NCBI GenBank assembly: GCA_035296625.1
Contig: DATHAO010000059.1
Span: 1-64,000 of the forward strand
DNA length: 64,000 nt
Origin: DATCLS01 sp035296625
GTDB lineage: Bacteria > Actinomycetota > Acidimicrobiia > Acidimicrobiales > VFJN01
Direction: 5' to 3'
The position numbers and the translations under genes are program-made. The notes below the pieces were generated by a model. It ran no database searches. It was not told the DNA's origin and worked only from the letters and a program-made list of their open reading frames with translations. Shown piece after piece: positions 38,981 through 47,632 of this stretch; the first letter of the stretch is position 1; each line of letters starts with the position of its first letter.

Positions 38981-39421
38981 TCAGGGCGGCGGGGACTCCT
39001 CCGGGGGCCACGTGCGGCGGGACTCGTCCAGCGGGCTCATCAGCCCCACGTCGTTCCCGTCCGGATCAGCGACGATCGCATACCGCGCACCCCAGAAGGC
39101 GTCGAAGGGCGGCTGGCGCGCCACGTACCCGGCAGCCGTCAGCTCGACGTAGCGCTCGTCGACCGCCTCGCGGCTCGGGAGCGCGAACCCGATCACGACC
39201 CCCACGCTTGCCGGATCGGCGCGCCAGCCCGCGTGCCACAGGCGCGCGGACTCCGCGCTGTCGAGCTCGAGGCTGAAGCCTCCCGGCATCCGCAGCTGGA
39301 CGTGGGGACCGGGCGGGTCGTCGGCCTCGGGCACGGTGATTCCGAGCCGGCGATAGAACTCGAGGGTCGCGGCCATGTCGCCGACGACGACGTTCAGCAT
39401 GTGCAGGTCCGGTCGCCCCAC
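38981..39421 (-). CDS. VOC (glyoxalase)-family protein
   Basis: A 146-aa protein with one VOC module pair. DLHMLNVVVGDMAATLEFYR near residues 5-24 is the first strand-helix, VQLRMPGGFSLELDSAESAR near 45-64 has the metal-side Glu, VIGFALPSREAVDERYVEL opens the second half, and ARYAIVADPDGNDVGLMSP near 110-128 is the classic end with DPDGN. No catalytic role can be assigned; many such proteins are bleomycin-resistance-like binders or lyases. GTG at 39421 gives the usual N-terminus; ATG at 39400 is the alternative. Confidence 0.78.
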   Translation of the reverse strand: MGRPDLHMLNVVVGDMAATLEFYRRLGITVPEADDPPGPHVQLRMPGGFSLELDSAESARLWHAGWRADPASVGVVIGFALPSREAVDERYVELTAAGYVARQPPFDAFWGARYAIVADPDGNDVGLMSPLDESRRTWPPEESPPP

Positions 39422-39525
39422 CGTGCGAAGTGTGCCACCGCCGCGCCACGTACCCCTGAACCCCGCCGGGACGATGACAGGGGTGGCGGTCGGCGCTGGG
39501 CCGATCGGTTGGCAGGGGGGCGGCC

Positions 39526-41415
39526 ATGGTGCACCCGGGGGTGAGGTGGGCGCGGCTCGCCTCCGGAGTGCTGGTGGTCGCCACGTCGGCCGTGGTGTCG
39601 GTCCCAACGGCCGCGGCCGATGCGGGAGACCTCGACGTCACGTTCGGCGACGGTGGCACGGCGTCCGTCGACCTCGGTGACCTGGTCGAGCAGGCATCCG
39701 CCGTCGAGGTGCTCCCCGACGGGGACATCCTCCTCGCCACGAAGACGTCGTCCTTCGAAGCGTACAGCGGGCCGGTGCTCCGGCTCGACGCCGACGGTCG
39801 CCTCGACAGCGGGTTCGGTGAGGGTGGCGTCGCCTCCACGTACGCGGCCGGATGCGCGTTCTGCGGCAACGACATGGCTGTGCAGCCCGACGGCAAGATC
39901 CTCGTGGCCGGCTCCAGCGCGTACCCGTACCTCTGGGTCACGGGGGTCCTACGGCTGAACGCCGACGGCACACCCGACACCGGCTTCGGGCGTGAGGGTG
40001 TGGCCGGCTCGACCAACCTCTACGGCATCGGCGAGGGCATCGCGGTGCAGGCCGACGGCAAGATCGTGGTCGTGACGCAGGGCTCCGACGCCACCGGGGC
40101 TCCCACGCTGACGCTGCTGCGCCTTCTCCCCGACGGTGCGCCCGACACCGCTTGGGGCCCGGACGGCCTCGTGCGGGTCCCGATCGGCGCCGATCCGTCG
40201 AGCGACTCGTTCACTCCGACCGACGTCGTGATCCAACCCGACGGAAAGGTCCTCGCGGCGGGGTCGCTGGGTCCTCGCTGGGGAGATGCCCGCGCCCGGG
40301 TCGTCATGGCGCGTCTTCTCTCGGACGGCACGCTCGACACGGGCTTCGGTGACGCCGGCGTGTTCGAGACCGACTCGCTGATCTCTCCCGAGGAGCTGGC
40401 CATCCAGGCCGACGGCAAGATCGTGGCCATCGGCGAGTCGCCCGGCGAGACCGGCACGGACTTCGCGGTCATCCGCGTGGACGACGACGGGACGATCGAC
40501 ACGAGCTTCGCCGACGCCGGACGAGCCGTTGCCAGGAGGGAGGCCCGTGGGTCGACCGTGGCCGTCCGGCCGGACGGGCGCATCGTCGCCGCCGGCGACA
40601 ACTGGCAACTCGGCGGGTACGACATCGACACCGAGTTCGTCGTCGCCGTGTACCTGCCCGACGGCAGGCCCGATCCCACCTTCGGGAACGGGGGTGTGGC
40701 GACCACGAACCACCTTCCCGGCACCGAAGCTGAGTTCGTCCACGATCTCGCCGTCCAACCGGACAGCAAGATCGTCGTGGGCGGCCAGACCTGGACCACG
40801 ACCGGCGAGCGTGACGTGACGCTCGACCGGTACCTGGTCAACACGCCGCCCACGGTCGCGGTGACGGGTGGGGCCTGCGCCGGCGACACGGGCGCCGACG
40901 TGAGCCTCACGGTCGCCGACGCCGAGACACCGGCCACCGACCTCACGGTGACCGCCACGTCCTCGAACGCCACCGTGATCCCCGACGGCCAGGCCGACGT
41001 TCGTGCCGGTGGGACCGACCGCACGCTCGCACTCCGACCGAGCGACCGGGCGACCGGCTCGGCGATCGTCACCGTGGCCGTGGACGACGGCGAGGCCACG
41101 GCCACGACCGCCGTGCACGTGGCCCTCGGCGACACCGGGGTCAACGCGTTGACGGCCACCGCGGCACCCGACGTGCTGCTCGGCCGTCAGGGCGACGACG
41201 TGCTCGGTGGGGGCGAGGGGTCCGACGTCCTCTGCGGTGGGCGCGGGAACGACTCGCTCGACGGTGGACCGGGCGACGACCACCTCGGCGGCGATCGCGG
41301 CGACGACGTCCTGACGGGGGGTCCAGGCGCCGACGCCTTCATCGGAGGGCCGGGCACCGACACGGCGGTGGACGCTTCCACCGCGGACGGGGACGTGCTC
41401 TCCGGCGTTCCCTGA
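39526..41415 (+). CDS. secreted delta-60 repeat protein with C-terminal RTX-like glycine repeats
   Basis: A 629-aa exported protein. Residues 1-34 are a signal peptide (LVVATSAVVSVPTAAADAG). About seven copies of the delta-60 repeat follow, each with an FGxGG-type turn (LDVTFGDGGTAS, LDSGFGEGGVAS, PDTGFGREGVAG, LDTGFGDAGVFE, PDPTFGNGGVAT) separated by about 55-70 residues and paired with QPDGKI-type strands. A propeller-like fold is expected. Residues 445-530 look like a cadherin/Ig-like domain. The last 85 residues have GGxGxDxLxGG repeats (RGNDSLDGGPGDD, RGDDVLTGGPGAD) typical of calcium-binding RTX sequence. It is probably a cell-surface or secreted structural protein. No enzyme motif was seen. 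Confidence 0.8.
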   Translation: MVHPGVRWARLASGVLVVATSAVVSVPTAAADAGDLDVTFGDGGTASVDLGDLVEQASAVEVLPDGDILLATKTSSFEAYSGPVLRLDADGRLDSGFGEGGVASTYAAGCAFCGNDMAVQPDGKILVAGSSAYPYLWVTGVLRLNADGTPDTGFGREGVAGSTNLYGIGEGIAVQADGKIVVVTQGSDATGAPTLTLLRLLPDGAPDTAWGPDGLVRVPIGADPSSDSFTPTDVVIQPDGKVLAAGSLGPRWGDARARVVMARLLSDGTLDTGFGDAGVFETDSLISPEELAIQADGKIVAIGESPGETGTDFAVIRVDDDGTIDTSFADAGRAVARREARGSTVAVRPDGRIVAAGDNWQLGGYDIDTEFVVAVYLPDGRPDPTFGNGGVATTNHLPGTEAEFVHDLAVQPDSKIVVGGQTWTTTGERDVTLDRYLVNTPPTVAVTGGACAGDTGADVSLTVADAETPATDLTVTATSSNATVIPDGQADVRAGGTDRTLALRPSDRATGSAIVTVAVDDGEATATTAVHVALGDTGVNALTATAAPDVLLGRQGDDVLGGGEGSDVLCGGRGNDSLDGGPGDDHLGGDRGDDVLTGGPGADAFIGGPGTDTAVDASTADGDVLSGVP

Positions 41416-41420
41416 CCGGT

Positions 41421-41474
41421 CGTGGGCGTCGACGCAAAGTCCTTGCGTCTCGACGTGTCGCGGAGGCGCCCACG
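41421..41474. terminator. nested hairpin between convergent genes
   Basis: An inner perfect stem GACGCAA-AGTCC-TTGCGTC (41431-41449) lies within outer arms CGTGGGCG (41421-41428) and CGCCCACG (41467-41474). It sits in the 109-nt gap between the delta-60 gene and the convergent hypothetical gene. Confidence 0.55.
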
Positions 41475-41524
41475 TGAAACCAGACGATCGACCGGCCGGG
41501 GCACTCTCGCGAGGCCAAGCGGGT

Positions 41525-42217
41525 TCAGGAGAGGCGGATCCAGGTCTGCTCCGACCAGCCGAGGAGGTCCCCCGATGCGGTCGTGAGCGCCGAGCCGCAC
41601 TGCAGCTTGCGGCCGTCGATCCCCTCCTGCCAGCCCATCACCACGTGGGTGTCCTCCACCGTGGCCCGGCCGTCGACCGAGCCCCGCATCGTGCCCAGGA
41701 CGTAGGTGCCCTCCACCTGTCCCAGCCCGGCCCACCCGCCGGTGCAGTCGAGCGCCGCCCACATGACCTCGAGCGGGATCCGGCCGTCGATGAGCAGCGA
41801 CGGGTGGGGCACCCACGGCGACGCCACGACGTGGCGGCCGGCGACCGGGCCCGCGAACACGTGCAGCCCGTCGGCCGCGTCCCGCCGCGGGCCGCATCCG
41901 AAACAGGTGGGGAACGGATGGTCCACGAGACCGGGGAACAGGCGGCTGGCGGCACGAGCCTCGTCGACCGACACCGGTGCCGGCAGGTCGGCCGGCGTTG
42001 CGCCGTCCGGGATCGGCGACCCCTCGGCCACCACGGTGTCGCCGTCGAGCAGGCGGGCACCGTCCCACGCCAGGGGGTGATCGAGGGGCGGCGGCCGGCG
42101 CAGGCGCACCTCGACGGCGCCTCCGCCGAGGAGCCGGGCGACGGTCCCGCATGCATAGCCGCCGTTCGCGGAGTCGGGGGGCCCGTTGAACCTCCGGGCG
42201 ATCACGATTTCGTCCAC
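41525..42217 (-). CDS. hypothetical protein, possible hotdog-fold thioesterase-like
   Basis: A 230-aa soluble protein of a conserved-looking but unnamed type. It opens with IVIARRFNGPPDSANGGYAC and contains DHPFPTCFGCGPRRDAADGL near residues 98-117 (a CxxC block), SLLIDGRIPLEVMWAALDCT near 139-158, and TMRGSVDGRATVEDTHVVMG near 176-195. The NGGY start and the later VEDTHVVMGW strand resemble two fused hotdog domains, as in some acyl-CoA thioesterase-like proteins, but the assignment is inference. It converges with the delta-60 gene and diverges from the VOC gene to the right. Confidence 0.6.
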   Translation of the reverse strand: MDEIVIARRFNGPPDSANGGYACGTVARLLGGGAVEVRLRRPPPLDHPLAWDGARLLDGDTVVAEGSPIPDGATPADLPAPVSVDEARAASRLFPGLVDHPFPTCFGCGPRRDAADGLHVFAGPVAGRHVVASPWVPHPSLLIDGRIPLEVMWAALDCTGGWAGLGQVEGTYVLGTMRGSVDGRATVEDTHVVMGWQEGIDGRKLQCGSALTTASGDLLGWSEQTWIRLS

Positions 42218-42326
42218 CTCAGCAGCTCACCACCCGAGCGAGCACGGCGACACCCTTTCGGGCGATGAGTCTCGAGCGGTGGAACCGTCGGTACGGGCAA
42301 GAGCCCAACGGATGACAGGAGACGTC

Positions 42327-42800
42327 ATGCCCCGGATCACGCCCAACCTCTGGTTCGACACCCAGGGCCAGCAGGCCGCCGAGTTCTACGTGTCGGTGTT
42401 CCCGAACTCGAAGATCACGAACGTCACCCACTACGGGGAGGCCGGTCCGCGGCCGGCGGGCACCGTGCTGACCGTCGACTTCGTGCTCGACGGGCAGGAG
42501 TACACCGCCATCAACGGCGGTCCCGAGTTCACCTTCGACGAGGCGATCTCCTTCCTGATCAACTGCGCCGACCAGGACGAGGTCGACTACTACTGGACCA
42601 AGCTCTCCGAGGGGGGCGAGGAGGGGCCCTGCGGTTGGCTCAAGGACCGGTACGGCCTGTCCTGGCAGGTGTGCCCGGTGGGCATGGCCGAGCTGCTCAA
42701 CGACCCCGACCAAGGTCGGGCCCAGCGGGCCATGGAGGCCATGCTGAGCATGAAGAAGATCGACCTCGCGGCCGTCCGCGCCGCCGCCGATCGGGCCTAG
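42327..42800 (+). CDS. VOC-family protein, PhnB/YjdN-like
   Basis: A 157-aa protein of the PhnB-like (3-demethylubiquinone-9 3-methyltransferase domain) VOC group. It has ITPNLWFDTQGQQAAEFYVS, VFPNSKITNVTHYGEAGP, VDFVLDGQEYTAINGGPEFT near residues 50-69, and FLINCADQDEVDYYWTKLSE near 77-96, ending with YGLSWQVCPVGMAELLNDPD. The length and order match the family, whose members are metal-binding proteins of mostly unknown reaction. ATG at 42327 is chosen over 42312 because AGGAG lies 5-8 nt upstream. Confidence 0.85.
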   Translation: MPRITPNLWFDTQGQQAAEFYVSVFPNSKITNVTHYGEAGPRPAGTVLTVDFVLDGQEYTAINGGPEFTFDEAISFLINCADQDEVDYYWTKLSEGGEEGPCGWLKDRYGLSWQVCPVGMAELLNDPDQGRAQRAMEAMLSMKKIDLAAVRAAADRA

Positions 42801-42842
42801 CCACGATCGAGCGTGGTCGCCCCCCACCCACGGTGTGGCCGG

Positions 42843-45413
42843 CTACTCCGTGACAACGGCGCGCAGCACGTCGAGCCGAGCGGCGCGGCGGGAGGGTAGG
42901 ACGGCGGCCAGGATGCCCGCCACTGCGGCGAGCACGACCACATAGGCCAAGGTGCGGACCGGCAGGGCGAAGGTGTTGAGGCCCTCGTCCTCCATGGCGG
43001 TGACCAGGGCCCAGCCGAAGAAGACGCCGATCACCAACCCGAGCAGGGTTCCCTGGATCGCGATGATGACCGACTCCCAGCGGATCGTCGACCGGAGCTG
43101 GGCCCGGGTCATCCCGACCGCCCGGAGCAGGCCGAGCTCCCGCGTGCGCTCGACGATGGAGAGGGCCAGCGTGTTGCCGATGCCGATCAGTGCGATGAGG
43201 ATGGCCAGGCCCAGGAGCGCGTACACCAGTCCGAGCATCTGGTCGACGACGCCCATCTGCTCCGCCTTGTACTCCGACTGGTCCAGCACGTCCGCGCCGG
43301 GGTACTGATCGGCCTCCTGCTCGACGGCCGCCAGGGCCTCGCTCGACGATGTTCCGTCGGCCTTCTTGACGAAGATCTGGGAGTCGAGTTGGTCGGGGAA
43401 GTTCGCTTCGAAGCCCTCGACCCCGAGCATCCAGTCCTGTGCCTGGGTCTCGCCGCCGAGGGCGGTGGCGTTGTCTCCGTAGATGAGAGCGATCGTCATC
43501 TCCTGCCGACCGGTGGAGCTGAACTCGACCGGCACGCTATCGCCGATGGAGAGGCCGTCGTCCTTGGCGACGTCTTCGAACACCGCGATCGAGGTGGCGT
43601 CGAGGTCGTCCGGCGAACCCGCGACCGACTCGACGTCGAAGAGGTCGAAGGTCGCCTGGTCCGCGGCGATCACGCTCTGGGCGTCGCCGTCGACCTCGGC
43701 CAGGCCGGCCCGTATCCCGGCCGCCACGTCGACCTCGGGGAGCTCGTTGAGCCGGGTGGCGAGCTCCGGCGAGAGGCCGCCGCCCATGCCCATCTGGCCG
43801 GAGGTGACGATGAAGTCGCCGGTGAACGCCTTGTCGACGGTGTTGCCGAACGACGCCTTCGTGGACGAGGCGAAGATCGTGATGAACGTGACGAGCCCGA
43901 CGCCGATCATCAGCGCCGACGCCGTGGCGGCGGTGCGCTTGGGGTTGCGCATGGCGTTCTCGCGGGCCATCTGGCCGGCGATGCCGCGTGCCCGCGGCAG
44001 CGGCAGGCCGATGAACCGGCTGAGGGGGAGAGACACCGTCCGGCCGAGTGCGGAGACGCCGAAGAACACGAGCAGGACGCCCAGGCCGACGATGGCGAGG
44101 GCGCTCGACGGGCTTCCGAAGAGCCCGTACAGGAGGGCGCCCACGCCCAGCGCGAGGATCGCCGAGCCCACGATCACCCGCTCCTTGGAGCCGTAGCCGG
44201 TGCTGCTGACCGAGACGTCGCGCATGGCGGCGACCGGTGGGACCTTGCCGGCCTTGCGGGCGGGCGAGATGGCCGACAGGAGCGTGACGATCACCCCCGC
44301 CGAGAACGAGATGACCGCGGTGCTGGTCGTGAAGACGACGCCGCCTGCGGGGATCTCGAAGCCGAACGCGGCGAGGAGGCTCTTGAGCCCGGCGGCCAGG
44401 GGGACGCCGGCGACCAGCCCGAGAGCCGAGGCGATGACGCCGACCCCCAGCGCCTCCACCAGCACGGCGGTGAGCACCTGCCTGCGGGTGGCACCGAGGG
44501 CCCGCAGGAGAGCGTTCTCGCGGGTCCGCTGGGCAACGGTGATGAAGAACGTGTTGAAGATGATGAAGCCCCCGACCAGGAGGGCCACGACCGCGAACAC
44601 GAGCATGAACTGGCTGAAGAAGGAAAGCCCCTCCTCGATCGCGTCCTGGTTCTCCTCGGTGGCCTCCTGCCCGGTGATCGCCTCCACCCCGTCGGGGAGG
44701 ACCGGCTCGATGCGGCTGGTGAGGTCCGACTGCGAGACGCCCTCCTCGGCGGCGACCGAGATGCTGTCGAACTTGCCGACCTCGCCCACGAGCTCCTGGG
44801 CCGCCTCGGTGGTGAACATGGCGAACGTCGCACCGCCGGGCGAGTCGGCTCCGGCGAACGTCGCCACCCCCGCGACGGTCATCTCCCGGGGCGCGCCCTG
44901 CACGAGGATGGTCGCCCGGTCGCCGGCGACGTAGCCGCCGTCGTCGGCACTCCCCTTGTCGAGCACCACCTCGTCCGGGCCCTCCGGCGCCCGGCCCGAC
45001 TCGAGGGTCCAGGTGTTCAGCTCGCCTTCCGGCCAGTTGGTCCCGAAGGTCGGCGGCCCGGTCCCCGGGTTGCCGATGGGCTCGCCGTCCTCGTCGACGA
45101 CCTGGGCGAAGCCCCACACGTCCCCCTGGGCGACGGCGACGCCGTCGACGTCGGCGACCACGTCGAGCAACGAGGCGTCGATCCGCCCCCGTTGCTCGCC
45201 GCCGCCGGCGGGGTCGTCGAACGCCGCCTCCTCCCGTACCAGGGTGTCGGTGTTGGCCAGCGCGTCGGAGAAGAGGTCGTCGAACGTCTTCTGGATGGTG
45301 TCGGTGAGCACGAGCGTGCCGGCGATGAACGCCACGCCGAGCGTGATGGCCATCCCGGTCGCCAGGAGCCGGAGCTTGTGCGCGAGGAGGTTGCGGAGCG
45401 CGGTCCTGAACAC
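42843..45413 (-). CDS. ABC transporter permease, FtsX/MacB type
   Basis: An 856-aa permease with duplicated FtsX architecture: one N-terminal membrane segment (LLATGMAITLGVAFIAGTLV), a large extracytoplasmic MacB-PCD-like domain, three membrane segments near residues 265-400, a second extracytoplasmic domain (about 510-715), and three final segments (VVLAAVAGILAAVLPSRRAA at the end). Typical cytoplasmic turns such as ENALLRALGATRRQVL and ERTRELGLLRAVGMTRAQLR occur at equivalent positions in the two halves. It forms an exporter or lipoprotein-handling complex with the ATPase encoded 1 nt upstream. The substrate is unknown. Confidence 0.9.
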   Translation of the reverse strand: MFRTALRNLLAHKLRLLATGMAITLGVAFIAGTLVLTDTIQKTFDDLFSDALANTDTLVREEAAFDDPAGGGEQRGRIDASLLDVVADVDGVAVAQGDVWGFAQVVDEDGEPIGNPGTGPPTFGTNWPEGELNTWTLESGRAPEGPDEVVLDKGSADDGGYVAGDRATILVQGAPREMTVAGVATFAGADSPGGATFAMFTTEAAQELVGEVGKFDSISVAAEEGVSQSDLTSRIEPVLPDGVEAITGQEATEENQDAIEEGLSFFSQFMLVFAVVALLVGGFIIFNTFFITVAQRTRENALLRALGATRRQVLTAVLVEALGVGVIASALGLVAGVPLAAGLKSLLAAFGFEIPAGGVVFTTSTAVISFSAGVIVTLLSAISPARKAGKVPPVAAMRDVSVSSTGYGSKERVIVGSAILALGVGALLYGLFGSPSSALAIVGLGVLLVFFGVSALGRTVSLPLSRFIGLPLPRARGIAGQMARENAMRNPKRTAATASALMIGVGLVTFITIFASSTKASFGNTVDKAFTGDFIVTSGQMGMGGGLSPELATRLNELPEVDVAAGIRAGLAEVDGDAQSVIAADQATFDLFDVESVAGSPDDLDATSIAVFEDVAKDDGLSIGDSVPVEFSSTGRQEMTIALIYGDNATALGGETQAQDWMLGVEGFEANFPDQLDSQIFVKKADGTSSSEALAAVEQEADQYPGADVLDQSEYKAEQMGVVDQMLGLVYALLGLAILIALIGIGNTLALSIVERTRELGLLRAVGMTRAQLRSTIRWESVIIAIQGTLLGLVIGVFFGWALVTAMEDEGLNTFALPVRTLAYVVVLAAVAGILAAVLPSRRAARLDVLRAVVTE

Positions 45414-45414
45414 C

Positions 45415-46182
45415 TCAGTCCCCGAACTTCTTCATCCGGTCGAGCACCCGCTCGGCGGTCGGATCGTGCATCTCCTCGACGATGCGACCGTCGACCAGGA
45501 ACACGATGCGGTCCGCGTAGCTCGCGGCGACGGGATCGTGCGTCACCATGACGATGGTCTGGCCGAGGTCCGTCACGGCTCGACGCATGAAGCCCAGCAC
45601 GTCGGCGCCGGCCCTCGAGTCGAGGTTGCCCGTCGGCTCGTCCGCGAAGATGATCTGGGGCTTGCTGGCCAGGGCCCGGCCCACCGCCACGCGCTGCTGC
45701 TGCCCACCCGACAGCTCGCTGGGGCGGTGCCGCAGCCGCGTGTCGAGGCCGAGCGTGTCGATGACCCGAGCGATCCATTGACGGTCGCCCTTCTGGCCGG
45801 CGAGGGCGAGCGGCAGCGTGATGTTCTCCTCGGCCGTGAGCGTCGGCACCAGGTTGTAGGCCTGGAAGATGAAGCCGACCCGTTCCCGGCGCAGCAACGT
45901 GAGCTCGTTGTCGCCCAGGGTGCTGAGGTCGGCGTCGCCGATGAACGCCTTGCCGGACGTCAGCGTGTCGAGGCCGGCGATGCAGTGCAGCAGCGTCGAC
46001 TTCCCCGAGCCAGATGGGCCCATGATCGCCGTGAACCGCCCGGCCTCGAACGACACCGTGACGCCGTCGAGCGCCCGCACTTCGGTGTCACCCTTGCCGT
46101 AGACCTTGCTCGCGTCCACGGTGGCCGCAGCCACAACGGTCGGTCCCGTGGCCCCCGGAGCGGGAACATGCATCGTGGTCAT
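45415..46182 (-). CDS. ABC transporter ATP-binding protein, LolD/MacB type
   Basis: A 255-aa ATPase. MGPSGSGKSTLLHCIAGLD near residues 55-73 is Walker A, ELSGGQQQRVAVGRALASKP near 158-177 is the signature with the following ALASKP, and IIFADEPTGNLD near 178-189 is Walker B. The His loop is VMVTHD near 217. The insert GFIFQAYNLVPTLTAEENI is the MacB/LolD family mark. Translation starts after GGGGGAGG. It is followed directly by the FtsX-like permease gene, and the two form a complete exporter. It diverges from an orphan solute-binding protein gene. Confidence 0.93.
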   Translation of the reverse strand: MTTMHVPAPGATGPTVVAAATVDASKVYGKGDTEVRALDGVTVSFEAGRFTAIMGPSGSGKSTLLHCIAGLDTLTSGKAFIGDADLSTLGDNELTLLRRERVGFIFQAYNLVPTLTAEENITLPLALAGQKGDRQWIARVIDTLGLDTRLRHRPSELSGGQQQRVAVGRALASKPQIIFADEPTGNLDSRAGADVLGFMRRAVTDLGQTIVMVTHDPVAASYADRIVFLVDGRIVEEMHDPTAERVLDRMKKFGD

Positions 46183-46279
46183 CGCTCGCCTCCCCCTGCG
46201 CCGTGCTGGTCGTCCTCAAGCCTGGGCGACCGGCCGCGGCCACGGACAGGGCCAAAAGACCCTGGTCTCGCGGCGGAGA

Positions 46280-47617
46280 GTGACCGAGGTGATTACGTTG
46301 CACTACGAAGCGTGGTCGAGGCGGGTGATCGCGTGGGCGATCGGCGTGGCGTTGGTCCTGCCGAGCCTCGCCTGCTCGACCGACGGCGACGGCTGGCCCG
46401 ACCTCCGCGGGACGACGCTGGAGGTGGTGGCCGTCTGGGAGGAGGCCGAGGAGGCCGCCTTCGAGCGGGTGTTGGAGGCCTTCGAAGCCCGGACGGGCGC
46501 GACCGTGCGGTTCACCTCGACGGGCGGCCAGGACATCGGCGCCCTCCTCGACGCCCGGCTCGTAGAGGGCCGGCCCCCCGACGTGGCGATCCTCCCTCAG
46601 CCCGGGTTGCTGACCCGGTACGCCCGGGAAGGCGCGATCCACCCCGTGGGCGGCGACGTCGAACAGGAGGTGGAGAAGCGCTACGGCTCGCAGTGGCGCC
46701 GGCTGGCGACCGTCGACGGCGAGCTGTACGGCGTCTGGGTCAAGGCCGCCAACAAGAGCCTGGTCTGGTACAGCATCGCGGCGTTCGAGAGGGCGGGGAT
46801 CGTCCCGCCCGAGGACCTGCACGGGCTGCTCGACGTGGCGGCCGCGCTCGAGGCCTCGGGCACCCCGCCGTTCTCCCTGGCGGCCGCCCCGTCGGACGCG
46901 TGGACGATCACCGACGTGTTCGAGAACCTGTACCTGCGCGTCGCCGGGCCCGAACGCTACGACGCGCTGGCCGAGCACCGGCTGCCCTGGACCGACGGGA
47001 CGGTGCAGACCACCCTCGATCTCCTCGCCCGGCTGCTCCGGCCCGACTTCCTCGCCGGCGGCTCGGCCGGGGCCCTCATGACGACGTTTCCCGACGCAGC
47101 AGCCGCCGTCTTCTCGTCCGAGCCGCGGGCGGCGATGGTGGCGGAGGGCGACTTCGTCCCCGGCGTGGTCGCGGGGAGCACCCGCGCCGAGGTCGGCATC
47201 GACGTCGACGTCTTCCCCTTCCCGGAGCGGCGGACCGGAGGGCGGCTGGTGGTGGGCGGTGGGGACGCGGCGGTGCTCATGCAGCGATCGCACGCCGGCG
47301 CGGAGCTGCTCCGCTTCCTCGCCTCGGCCGAGGCGGGGGAGGCCTGGGCGGCGCTCGGCGGGTTCGTCTCCCCGAACGAAGACGTGGACCTCGCCGCCTA
47401 CCCGGACGATGTCACCCGCCGGATCGCCCGTTCGCTGCTGGAGGCGGGCGACGACGTCCGCTTCGACCTCTCCGACCTCCAGCCGGTGGAGTTCGGGGGC
47501 ACCACCGGGCGGGGGATGTGGTCGTTGCTGCGCGACTTCGTCGCCGTTCCGGGCGACGTCCCCGGCACCGCCGCCCGGCTGGAGGCGGCGGCCACCGAGG
47601 CCTGGAAGGACGGGTAG
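46280..47617 (+). CDS. ABC-type sugar-like solute-binding lipoprotein (family 1)
   Basis: A 445-aa lipoprotein. The signal peptide runs to LPSLAC (lipobox, Cys near residue 32). The mature protein has the family-1 binding-protein pattern: TTLEVVAVWEEAEEAAFERV near 43-62 at the first strand-helix, GRPPDVAILPQPGLLTRYAR near 95-114, and a late FPFPERRTGGRLVVGGGDAA. Family 1 proteins bind oligosaccharides such as maltose. No permease genes lie beside it; the neighbouring divergent ABC pair is of exporter type. GTG at 46280 is used, and GTG at 46289 is possible. Confidence 0.8.
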   Translation: MTEVITLHYEAWSRRVIAWAIGVALVLPSLACSTDGDGWPDLRGTTLEVVAVWEEAEEAAFERVLEAFEARTGATVRFTSTGGQDIGALLDARLVEGRPPDVAILPQPGLLTRYAREGAIHPVGGDVEQEVEKRYGSQWRRLATVDGELYGVWVKAANKSLVWYSIAAFERAGIVPPEDLHGLLDVAAALEASGTPPFSLAAAPSDAWTITDVFENLYLRVAGPERYDALAEHRLPWTDGTVQTTLDLLARLLRPDFLAGGSAGALMTTFPDAAAAVFSSEPRAAMVAEGDFVPGVVAGSTRAEVGIDVDVFPFPERRTGGRLVVGGGDAAVLMQRSHAGAELLRFLASAEAGEAWAALGGFVSPNEDVDLAAYPDDVTRRIARSLLEAGDDVRFDLSDLQPVEFGGTTGRGMWSLLRDFVAVPGDVPGTAARLEAAATEAWKDG

Positions 47618-47632
47618 TCCCCATCCTGCCGG

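Noticed and set aside
41525..42217. The CxxC block (CFGCGP) of the hypothetical protein as a zinc ribbon or redox motif
   Set aside because: There is no second CxxC and the surrounding sequence looks hotdog-like, so the cysteines may be structural or incidental.
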